Below, one piece after another: positions 1 through 5,408 of a DNA stretch of 5,408 nt. The notes beneath the pieces were generated by a model. It ran no database searches and was not told the DNA's origin. It was given only the letters and a program-made list of their open reading frames with translations. The stretch comes from Parcubacteria group bacterium CG10_big_fil_rev_8_21_14_0_10_35_15 (GTDB lineage: Bacteria; Patescibacteriota; Minisyncoccia; Minisyncoccales; GWA2-46-15), in the NCBI GenBank assembly GCA_002772575.1, contig PFDL01000023.1, forward strand, positions 1 through 5,408, given 5' to 3'. Each line of letters opens with the position of its first letter. Positions within the stretch are counted from its first letter, which is position 1. Both the position numbers and the translations under genes were made by a program.

Positions 1-2086
1 TTTCCTTAAACTCTTGCTGTTTGCCGGCATGCCATTGGCTTACGGGTCTCAAATACCCGACCACTCTCGAATAAACTTCGCATGGTTGCTTAATTATGCA
101 TTGAGGACATTCAAAATGTTCACCAGCCAAATATCCGTGTGAAGGACAAATAGAAAAAGTAGGTGTAATGGTAATATAAGGCAAATGAAAATTTTCAAAA
201 ACTTTTTTTACAAGCATTTTTGCGCTCTGAGGATCAGAAACCCGCTCGCCCAAAAAGAGATGTTCCACAGTTCCTCCGGTGTAGCGGCACTGCGAATCAT
301 CCTGCAATTTCAATGCTTCAAAAATATCATCGGTATAATTGACCGGGAGCTGCGAACTGTTTGTGTAATACGGAACTTTCTTGGTGCCAGCCGTAATAAT
401 CTCCGGATATTTTTCTTTATCGGTTTTGGCTTGTCTAAAGCTCGTCCCCTCGGCCGGCGTTGCTTCTAGATTGTATAAATTGCCGGTTTCTTCCTGATAT
501 TTAACCATTTTTTCTCTCATAAAATCTAAAACTTCCAAACTAAATTTCCTTCCCCTTTTTGTTCCAATACTCTCTCCCAAAAAATTTAAACAAGCTTCAT
601 TCATTCCTAAAAGACCTATGGTAGAAAAATGATTGCCAAAATAATTATCACGCATTTTTTTAACCCCATCCAAATAATGCTTTGAATAAGGATAAAGCCC
701 TTTTTCAATAAAATTCTCCAAAGCCTTTCTTTTAATTTCTAGACTTTGCTTTGCCAAATCCATTAATTTTTCTAATCTAACAAAAAATTCTTTTTTAGTT
801 TTAGAAAGATAGCCAATCCTCGGCATATTAATTGTGCAAACACCAATTGAACCTGTTAATGGCGCTGAACCAAAAAGTCCACCACCTCTTTTCAAAAGCT
901 CTTTATTTGACAATCTAAGGCGACAACACATTGAACGAAAATCATCCGGCTTCATATCGGAATGAATAAAATTGGAAAAATAATTAATCCCGTATTTAGC
1001 AGTTGCCTCCCAGAGCGTATCTAAAGCAGGATTATTCCAATCAAAATCCTTGCCAATAGAAACAGTTGGAATTGGAAAAGTAAAAACCCTACCCCTAGCA
1101 TCGCCCTCCATCATACATTCATAAAAAGCCCTAATAAATAAATTCATTTCTTCTTGAAACTCGCCATAAGTTTCTTTTTGGGCTTGACCGCCGATAACAA
1201 CTGGCTGATTCTTATAAAATTCAGGAACTTTAATATCTAAAGAAACATTTAAAAACGGAGTTTGAAATCCGACTCGAGTCGGCACCATACAGTTATAAAG
1301 AAATTCCTGCATCGCTTGCTTAACTTGAGGATAACTAAGATTATCATAACGAATAAATGGCGCCAAAAGAGTGTCAAAATTGGAAACTGCTTGAGCTCCA
1401 GCCGATTCTCCTTGAACCGTAAAAAAGAAATTAACCAGTTGCCCCAAAGCAGTTCTAAAGTGCTTAGGCGGCCTGGATTCAATTTTACCCGGAACGCCGC
1501 CAAATCCTCGTATCAATAAATCATAAAGATCCCAACCCATACAATAACAAGCCAATATTTCCAAATTATGAATATGAAAATCTTCACTAATTGCCGCGTC
1601 TCTAATTTCTTTCGGATAAATCTTATTTAACCAATAATTCTTAGAAACAAAAGAAACAGTAAATTGATTCAAGCCCTGCAAAGAATAAGTCATATTGGCG
1701 TTTTCTTTAACCTGCCAATCAATCTCTTGAATATATTTGTCAATCGCTTCACTGGCTTCATCCATTTTAGTGACCGACTCTCTGATCCTCCGCCTTTGTT
1801 CTCGATAAAGAATATAAGCCTTAGCTGTTTCCACTAACCCTTCCAAAATCAAAACCTCTTCAACAATATCCTGAATTTGTTCTACATGAAGAACAACACC
1901 TTCTTTGAATCTAAGATTAAGAATTTTAAGAATTTTTTCAACTAATTTTTCAGTCCTATTGCCGTTACCCTCATTAGTGGCGGTCAAAGCCTTAAAAATA
2001 ACATTAGCAATGCGCTCACTATTAAAATCAACGATGTTTCCATCTCTTTTTTGAACTTTTTTTATTTTGTTTTTAATATATTTCAT
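1..2086 (-). CDS. nrdD: Anaerobic (class III) ribonucleoside-triphosphate reductase, 3' end cut by window edge
   Basis: This enzyme reduces ribonucleoside triphosphates to deoxynucleotides in the cytoplasm using an oxygen-sensitive glycyl radical installed by the NrdG radical-SAM activase. I translated 695 codons from the ATG at 2086 without a stop or frameshift. Residues 1 to about 105 form an ATP-cone (starts MKYIKNKIKKVQKRDG), the allosteric nucleotide-binding domain. The catalytic barrel follows, with HIHNLEILACYCMGWDL (C180, C182), VPTRVGFQTPF (279-288), the MCCRL pair (C387/C388, probably including the thiyl-radical cysteine) and NLEATPAEGTSFR (549-561). The C-terminus has a zinc site (C647, H650, C660, C663) and the radical loop SRVVGYLRP, with G677 as the expected radical glycine. 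Family proteins end soon after this point, so only a few residues are missing. The gene has its own likely promoter and no clear Shine-Dalgarno sequence. The last third is richer in G+C than the rest. Family identification is secure; no nrdG is visible. Confidence 0.96.
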   Translation of the reverse strand, partial: MKYIKNKIKKVQKRDGNIVDFNSERIANVIFKALTATNEGNGNRTEKLVEKILKILNLRFKEGVVLHVEQIQDIVEEVLILEGLVETAKAYILYREQRRRIRESVTKMDEASEAIDKYIQEIDWQVKENANMTYSLQGLNQFTVSFVSKNYWLNKIYPKEIRDAAISEDFHIHNLEILACYCMGWDLYDLLIRGFGGVPGKIESRPPKHFRTALGQLVNFFFTVQGESAGAQAVSNFDTLLAPFIRYDNLSYPQVKQAMQEFLYNCMVPTRVGFQTPFLNVSLDIKVPEFYKNQPVVIGGQAQKETYGEFQEEMNLFIRAFYECMMEGDARGRVFTFPIPTVSIGKDFDWNNPALDTLWEATAKYGINYFSNFIHSDMKPDDFRSMCCRLRLSNKELLKRGGGLFGSAPLTGSIGVCTINMPRIGYLSKTKKEFFVRLEKLMDLAKQSLEIKRKALENFIEKGLYPYSKHYLDGVKKMRDNYFGNHFSTIGLLGMNEACLNFLGESIGTKRGRKFSLEVLDFMREKMVKYQEETGNLYNLEATPAEGTSFRQAKTDKEKYPEIITAGTKKVPYYTNSSQLPVNYTDDIFEALKLQDDSQCRYTGGTVEHLFLGERVSDPQSAKMLVKKVFENFHLPYITITPTFSICPSHGYLAGEHFECPQCIIKQPCEVYSRVVGYLRPVSQWHAGKQQEFKE

Positions 2087-2120
2087 ATAAAAACCGCGGA
2101 AATTTGCGGGGTATTCGTAT

Positions 2121-2149
2121 ATTTTAACTAATCCAAAATCTTTAAGCAA
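2121..2149 (-). promoter_or_regulatory. Predicted sigma70-type promoter of nrdD
   Basis: On the minus strand TTGCTT (2144-2149) and TAAAAT (2121-2126) are separated by exactly 17 nt. The -10 matches TATAAT at 5 of 6 positions; the -35 matches TTGACA at only 3 of 6. Transcription would start near 2114 and give a leader of about 28 nt before the nrdD ATG. AT-rich DNA produces such matches by chance, so support comes mainly from the position and spacing. Confidence 0.4.
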
Positions 2150-2177
2150 ACCTGAGAATTAAGGCACAAAAAAAGAG

Positions 2178-2186
2178 TTATCCACA
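2178..2186 (+). promoter_or_regulatory. Consensus DnaA box upstream of nrdD
   Basis: The sequence TTATCCACA is an exact match to the strong DnaA-box consensus (TTATNCACA). It lies about 30 bp upstream of the predicted nrdD -35 element and shares two bases with the outer end of the first palindrome. DnaA is known to act at the nrdAB promoter of Escherichia coli, so a role in linking dNTP supply to replication is possible. It is a single site with no companion in this gap, so an origin is not suggested. Confidence 0.5.
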
Positions 2187-2258
2187 GGCAGTAGAAACTC
2201 GACAAGTCGGAGGGGTTTTGCCCTATGTCTAAATCGACGAGTCGAGTTTCACTGCCTG
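2185..2258. repeat. Imperfect palindromic element, copy 1
   Basis: CAGGCAGTAGAAACTCGAC (2185-2203) is complementary to GTCGAGTTTCACTGCCTG (2241-2258), giving 18 base pairs with one bulged A at 2193. The 37-nt loop can form a small AGGG/CCCT hairpin (2211-2224). The inner arm ends can instead fold locally as CGAC-AA-GTCG and CGAC-GA-GTCG. The right arm resembles that of the neighbouring element, so the two look like diverged copies of one repeat. In the ftsZ-to-nrdD transcript the stem is followed 10 nt later by a run of seven U's, too distant for a standard intrinsic terminator, though some termination of ftsZ transcripts is possible. Confidence 0.8.
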
Positions 2259-2266
2259 GCATGTCG

Positions 2267-2326
2267 GGTAGTAAAACTCAATTTTAGTAATTTTGTCGCA
2301 ACGCGACATATCGAGTTTTTACTACC
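2267..2326. repeat. Imperfect palindromic element, copy 2
   Basis: GGTAGTAAAACTC (2267-2279) pairs with GAGTTTTTACTACC (2313-2326) over 13 base pairs with one extra T. Inside lies a perfect six-pair hairpin, TGTCGC-AAC-GCGACA (2294-2308). Its right end, TCGAGTTTTTACTACCAGGC (2311-2330), aligns with TCGAGTTTCACTGCCTGGC (2242-2260) of copy 1. GCCTGG at 2254-2259 can also pair with CCAGGC at 2325-2330, which would enclose the whole second copy. The GTAG at the arm tip recalls bacterial REP elements, but no RAYT/IS200-type transposase is present here, so the class is unknown. Confidence 0.75.
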
Positions 2327-2366
2327 AGGCCAACTCATTTTTAAAAATAATCTCCTTATAATTCTA

Positions 2367-2386
2367 TTCTGCGCAGAAACGCAGAA
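2367..2386 (-). other. Short hairpin just after ftsZ
   Basis: TTCTGCG (2367-2373) and CGCAGAA (2380-2386) form a seven-pair stem with a 6-nt loop, starting 13 nt after the ftsZ stop. An overlapping 12-bp perfect palindrome, TTCTGCGCAGAA, occupies 2367-2378. No U-run follows on the minus strand, so it is not a standard terminator; it may protect the 3' end of the operon mRNA or be chance. Confidence 0.35.
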
Positions 2387-2399
2387 AGAAACTAAAGTT

Positions 2400-3335
2400 T
2401 CATTTATCTTGAAACATTGTTGCAATTAAAGTTACTTTCATTTCTCCATTTTTTAACTTCTCGTCTTCTCTGGCCCCAAAAATAACTTTTGTTTCCGATA
2501 AAATATTTTTAGTAATAGTATTGGCGACAATATCAATTTCCGAAAGCTTAAGATTCTTTGCGCTAATATTAAATAAAATTCTTGAAGCGTGTTCTGGGCA
2601 AGCTTCCAATAATGGCGAATTCAAAGCTCTGATAACAGCTTCCTTGCCCCGATTCTCTCCCCTTGCTAATCCTTGTCCGAAAAAAGCTTTGCCAGCATCT
2701 TTTAAAATTGATTTAACATCAGCAAAACTAATAGTAACCAACGAAGGTTTTAAAATCAAATCAATAATTGAAATAACTGCTTGATGCAAAACTTCGTCTG
2801 CCAAAAAGAATGCTTTTGTTAATTGCGTATTCTTCTCTACTAAAGAAATTAATTTATCGTTTGAAATCAAAACAAGGCTATCAACTTTATCTTGAAGATT
2901 CTTAACTCCGCTTAACGCAATATTTTTTCTAGAAGATCCTTCAAAAGAAAAAGGATTTGTAATAACGGCAACAGTAAGAATTCCGAGTTTTTTTGCTATT
3001 TCAGCAATTACAGGAGTTGCTCCGGTACCAGTGCCACCGCCAAACCCAGCTGTTAAAAAAATCATATCGCTATCTTTCAGAGCCAACTCAATTTCTTCTC
3101 TTTGTTCTTCAGCCGCTTTTTTACCAATATCTGGATTCATACCAGCGCCAAGGCCGTTAGTAAGTTCTTTGCCAATCCTAATTTTTAAATCAGCTTGAAT
3201 CTTTTTAAGATCCTGATTATCTGTATTAATGGCAATCAATTGAACTCCAGGAATCTTAAATTTTGCCATTCTATTTAAGGCGTTGCCTCCGGCTCCGCCA
3301 ACTCCAATAATTTTCATTCTAGGAAAAGTTTTCAT
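2400..3335 (-). CDS. ftsZ: Cell division GTPase FtsZ, short form without C-terminal tail
   Basis: FtsZ polymerises with GTP into the Z-ring at the division site. The GTP-binding domain is clear: GVGGAGGNALN (11-21), NTDNQDL (37-43), NGLGAGMNPDIG (60-71) and the tubulin signature GFGGGTGTGATPV (97-109). The C-terminal core domain follows, including NDKLISLV (159-166) and SPLLE (240-244). In the catalytic T7 loop, where most FtsZs read NxDFADV, this protein has TISFADVK (201-208): the last Asp (D206) is kept, while the usual Asn and first Asp are Thr and Ser. The protein ends at residue 311, about where the core ends, without the usual linker and conserved C-terminal peptide. The first ATG lies 6 nt after ftsA; a second at 3317 (Met7) would also leave a complete domain, and neither has a Shine-Dalgarno sequence. 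The stop is TGA. Identification is secure; full GTPase activity is not. Confidence 0.96.
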   Translation of the reverse strand: MKTFPRMKIIGVGGAGGNALNRMAKFKIPGVQLIAINTDNQDLKKIQADLKIRIGKELTNGLGAGMNPDIGKKAAEEQREEIELALKDSDMIFLTAGFGGGTGTGATPVIAEIAKKLGILTVAVITNPFSFEGSSRKNIALSGVKNLQDKVDSLVLISNDKLISLVEKNTQLTKAFFLADEVLHQAVISIIDLILKPSLVTISFADVKSILKDAGKAFFGQGLARGENRGKEAVIRALNSPLLEACPEHASRILFNISAKNLKLSEIDIVANTITKNILSETKVIFGAREDEKLKNGEMKVTLIATMFQDK

Positions 3336-3341
3336 ATTTTT

Positions 3342-4502
3342 TTAAGGATTGAATATTTGAAAAATTGATTTTATTTTTCTGAAAATTCCCTTTCCAGAAA
3401 AAAGAAGATTATCTTCTCCTTCAAATGTTTTTGCTCCATCTAACACTAAACCGCAAACAGTTGACCAAGACGGATCATTTATTTCCGGAGAAAATCCTTT
3501 TGGTAATCCTAGCCGACAATGAAGTTTTAATTCTTTTTTAGCAAAATCAACAATTTTTGAAAGATTTGCGCCACCGCCAGTTAAAACTATTCCAGCCGGC
3601 AATTTTGTTTTACCCGCTCTTTTCAATTCCTTATTAACTTCATTAAAAATTTCTTTAGTCCGAGCTTCAATTATTTTTGATATAGTCTTTCTGGATTCTT
3701 TTAAACTAAAACCAGTAAAACTTTTTTTAATATTCTCTGCTTCTTCTATTTCTGTTTTTAAAATAATGGCAATATCGTTAGTAATATTATTAGAACCAAT
3801 AGGAAAAACCATAGCATCAACTAAATTTCCTTCTTCAAACACGGCCAAGCTAGTAGTTCCGGCCCCTATTTCAATTAAAGCTACTCCTGATTCTTTTTCT
3901 TCTTGATCTAAAACCGATTGAGATGAAGCAATAACAGATGGCAAGATATGCTCAATTTCAAGGTCAGCTCCCAAAACGGAATCGCTTAGATTTTTTAAAT
4001 ACAAAGAAAAAGCAACTAAACACAATGTCTTCACCTCAAGTCTGATTCCTCTCAAACCCTCAACGTCTTTTATGCCTAGCTGGCCGTCAATAATAAATTC
4101 TTGTGGAAAGACTTCTAAAATCTCTTGATTGGCAGATAAAGAAACACCACTTCTACTGGCCTGAAACGCCCTTTCAATGTCTGCTTCAGAAATCTTTTGA
4201 TCTGCCCTAGAAACAGATACCAAGCCCTTACCTGGCAAAAATAAAAGATGACTGCCATTAATACTTGTAATAACAGAGCCAATTTTTCTATCTAATCCTT
4301 GTTTGCAAATGCTGACTGCCTCAATAATTTTTTCAGAAACCTCATTGCTGTTTATAACCACGCCCTTTCTCATACCAATATTCTTTATTTCAGCCTGACT
4401 AATAATTTCAAGATCTTTTTCCTGAGGTTTTTTTAAAACAACCAATGCTTTAATTGAATGAGTACCAACGTCTAAACCAAAAATTAAATGACCCTTAACC
4501 AT
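3342..4502 (-). CDS. ftsA: Cell division protein FtsA, actin-like
   Basis: FtsA is an actin-fold ATPase that tethers FtsZ filaments to the inner face of the membrane and helps recruit the divisome. At 386 residues it is near normal length. The phosphate-1 loop is LIFGLDVGTHSIKALVV (6-22), followed by the FtsA-specific 1C/SHS2 insertion (roughly 80-165). Phosphate-2 is IEIGAGTTSLAVF (210-222) and the adenosine motif is GIVLTGGGANL (304-314). The last residues, GIFRKIKSIFQIF (372-384), make a short amphipathic basic/hydrophobic helix like the FtsA membrane-targeting sequence, so membrane attachment seems intact. The usual Asp of phosphate-2 is replaced by Glu211. The ATG start lies 5 nt after the ybeY stop with no clear ribosome-binding site; ftsZ follows 6 nt downstream, the classic ftsA-ftsZ pair. 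A PilM-type relative is less likely given the neighbour and the C-terminal helix. Confidence 0.94.
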   Translation of the reverse strand: MVKGHLIFGLDVGTHSIKALVVLKKPQEKDLEIISQAEIKNIGMRKGVVINSNEVSEKIIEAVSICKQGLDRKIGSVITSINGSHLLFLPGKGLVSVSRADQKISEADIERAFQASRSGVSLSANQEILEVFPQEFIIDGQLGIKDVEGLRGIRLEVKTLCLVAFSLYLKNLSDSVLGADLEIEHILPSVIASSQSVLDQEEKESGVALIEIGAGTTSLAVFEEGNLVDAMVFPIGSNNITNDIAIILKTEIEEAENIKKSFTGFSLKESRKTISKIIEARTKEIFNEVNKELKRAGKTKLPAGIVLTGGGANLSKIVDFAKKELKLHCRLGLPKGFSPEINDPSWSTVCGLVLDGAKTFEGEDNLLFSGKGIFRKIKSIFQIFNP

Positions 4503-4507
4503 AACTT

Positions 4508-4930
4508 TTATATAATTAAAAGATATTTCTCTTGTTTTGCCATCATTATTTTTGAATCCTTTCCCCTTATCTCATGATTATAACCTAAAAGATGGAGAAC
4601 TCCATGGATTAAAACACTTGCCAGCTCTTTTTTTAAAGATTGTTCAAACTGCTTGGCATTATCCTTAATATATGGGAAACAAACAACAAGTTCTCCTAAA
4701 TAATTTCTATCCTCTGTGGAAAATTGATTATCTGCTTTAAAAGATAAAACATCTGTTGATTCTTGTTTCTTTCGATAATTAAAGTTCAGTTTTTCAATTT
4801 GACGCTTACTCAAAAAAATAACATTTATTTCAGAATCTATCTTTTTTTCTTCCCTTAAAACAATGCCAATTACTTTTTTCAGAAAATCAAGATTAATACT
4901 TTTCGGCAAATAATAGAATTCAATCCTCAT
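4508..4930 (-). CDS. ybeY: Endoribonuclease YbeY, 16S rRNA maturation
   Basis: YbeY is a metal-dependent single-strand endoribonuclease needed for 16S rRNA 3'-end maturation and ribosome quality control. The family signature is present as HGVLHLLGYNH, with zinc-binding histidines at 109, 113 and 119, and the conserved TDVLSF lies at 59-64. I choose the ATG at 4930 (140 residues, MRIEFYYLPK...). The frame stays open upstream to a TTG at 4963, but that would overlap the preceding gene by 32 nt and add 11 residues not typical of the family. With the ATG start the junction reads TGA-G-ATG, one base between stop and start, which suggests coupled translation with the gene upstream. ftsA follows after 5 nt. 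The length is normal for the family. Confidence 0.93.
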   Translation of the reverse strand: MRIEFYYLPKSINLDFLKKVIGIVLREEKKIDSEINVIFLSKRQIEKLNFNYRKKQESTDVLSFKADNQFSTEDRNYLGELVVCFPYIKDNAKQFEQSLKKELASVLIHGVLHLLGYNHEIRGKDSKIMMAKQEKYLLII

Positions 4931-4931
4931 C

Positions 4932-5408
4932 TCATTTTTTTGAAGTAAGAAGCTCTTTGACAATTTTATTGACTAAATTACCATCAGCCCGTCCTCTTTT
5001 TTTAATTTCAGGCATTAACTGAGACATTACCTTGCCTAAATCGGTCAAAGAATTAGCCATGGTTTTTGAAATTGTTTCTTTCACAATACTTTTTAGTTCT
5101 TCTTCAGAAATTGGTTTTGGTAAATATCCCTCTAAAATGATCAGTTCTTTTTCCTCTTTTTCAGCTAGTTCCTCGCGCTGACCTTGTCTAAAACTAATAA
5201 TTGATTCTTTTCTTTTTTTTGCTTCAGAATTGATTGTTTCAATCACCTCTTCTTCTGTCAGCTTACTAAGCTCTTCCAGTTTTTCTAATGGAGAAGATTT
5301 GCTCAATCTTGTCCTTTTTTCAATTTCCTTATTACTTAGACTAGCTATGGCCAATCTCAAAACCGAAACCTTGAGCTCTTCTTTTTTAAGCTGGGCCTCT
5401 TTCAAATC
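4932..5408 (-). CDS. yqeY: GatB/YqeY domain protein, 5' end outside window
   Basis: The 158 visible residues match the YqeY family, a helical protein related to the tail domain of the GatB subunit of the tRNA amidotransferase; its exact role is unsettled. Recognisable parts are LRLAIASLSNKEIEKR near the start, LTEEEVIETINSEAKKRKESI, LIILEGYLPKPISEEEL, then TDLGKVMSQLMPEIKKRGRADG and VNKIVKELL at the end. The frame runs to the window edge (GAT TTG AAA GAG...). The TTG at 5405 is probably an internal leucine: family members usually carry about ten residues before the DLKEA-like segment, so the true start should lie just outside. The gene ends in TGA, one base before ybeY, and appears to be an upstream member of the ybeY-ftsA-ftsZ operon. 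The long charged stretch at about residues 30-85 is normal for the family. Confidence 0.9.
   Translation of the reverse strand, partial: DLKEAQLKKEELKVSVLRLAIASLSNKEIEKRTRLSKSSPLEKLEELSKLTEEEVIETINSEAKKRKESIISFRQGQREELAEKEEKELIILEGYLPKPISEEELKSIVKETISKTMANSLTDLGKVMSQLMPEIKKRGRADGNLVNKIVKELLTSKK

Larger units (their letters stand above)
2087..2399. other. Non-coding region between ftsZ and nrdD
   Basis: This 313-bp stretch is the only sizeable non-coding gap in the window; the other genes are 1 to 6 nt apart. Reading from ftsZ towards nrdD it contains a short hairpin, two related imperfect palindromes in tandem, an exact DnaA-box 9-mer, a run of seven A's (2168-2174, U's in the minus-strand transcript) and a promoter-like sequence. 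I see no tRNA, riboswitch or credible gene in it. A perfect NrdR box, which often controls nrd genes, was not seen. Confidence 0.85.

Noticed and set aside
185..469. A 94-codon plus-strand reading frame
   Set aside because: It lies antisense to the conserved C-terminal part of nrdD and shows no domain or signal of its own.
1249..1519. Reading frames of about 85 codons on both strands
   Set aside because: Both overlap the conserved catalytic domain of nrdD in other frames and have no independent support.
2087..2110. A terminator or attenuator in the nrdD leader (CCGC/GCGG stem followed by TTTTT)
   Set aside because: The stem is only four base pairs with an 8-nt loop and lies directly before the start codon, too weak to support.
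2185..2330. Integron attC site, CRISPR repeats or an origin of replication
   Set aside because: There are no attC core sites, no regularly spaced direct repeats with spacers and only one DnaA box, so none of these classes is supported.
2249..2338. A 29-residue minus-strand reading frame with an AAGGAG motif 13 nt before its ATG
   Set aside because: It lies wholly inside the palindromic elements, has no recognisable protein character, and its SD-like motif is too far from the start. It is better explained as a by-product of the repeat.
2364..2402. Read-through of the ftsZ TGA, which would add a short segment containing FFLR, faintly like the FtsZ C-terminal peptide
   Set aside because: It would need UGA recoding. 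No gene has an in-frame UGA and yqeY also ends in TGA at the expected place. The extension is only 11 further codons before TAG, so the resemblance is most likely chance.
2521..2784. An 87-codon plus-strand reading frame
   Set aside because: It is antisense to ftsZ, whose protein is clearly conserved in the other strand.
4715..4723. A second DnaA-box-like 9-mer (TTTTCCACA on the minus strand)
   Set aside because: It is a relaxed match inside the ybeY coding sequence, and such matches are common in AT-rich DNA.

Overview
The window looks like a piece of a small-genome, AT-rich, anaerobic bacterium, most likely of the Candidate Phyla Radiation (Patescibacteria, for example a Parcubacteria-type lineage). 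The grounds are low G+C (about 33% over much of the window), a compact housekeeping operon, pared-down division proteins and an oxygen-sensitive class III ribonucleotide reductase. This is inference from content, not from a marker search. The standard code fits: UGA ends yqeY and ftsZ and never occurs in frame inside the genes, so a UGA=Gly code (Gracilibacteria/SR1) is unlikely.

Every supported gene is on the minus strand, so transcription runs from high to low coordinates. Four genes form a tight operon: a GatB/YqeY-family protein (5' end outside the window), ybeY (rRNA maturation endonuclease), ftsA and ftsZ (cell division). The gaps are 1, 5 and 6 nt. No start has an obvious Shine-Dalgarno sequence, so coupled or SD-independent initiation is likely.

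A 313-bp non-coding stretch (2087-2399) separates ftsZ from nrdD. It holds a short hairpin just after ftsZ, two tandem and evidently related imperfect palindromes, an exact consensus DnaA box (TTATCCACA) touching the first palindrome, and a plausible promoter for nrdD.

From 2086 to the left edge runs nrdD, the anaerobic ribonucleoside-triphosphate reductase. It is open through 695 codons and includes the ATP-cone, the catalytic cysteines, the zinc site and the glycyl-radical motif, so only the last few residues are lost. No nrdG activase gene is visible.

Together the genes cover ribosome maturation, tRNA/translation-linked functions, Z-ring assembly and dNTP supply. No wholly new system is evident. 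The points most worth a second look are the FtsZ, which ends straight after its core domain without a C-terminal FtsA-binding peptide and has substitutions in the catalytic T7 loop, and the paired palindromic elements with the adjoining DnaA box.
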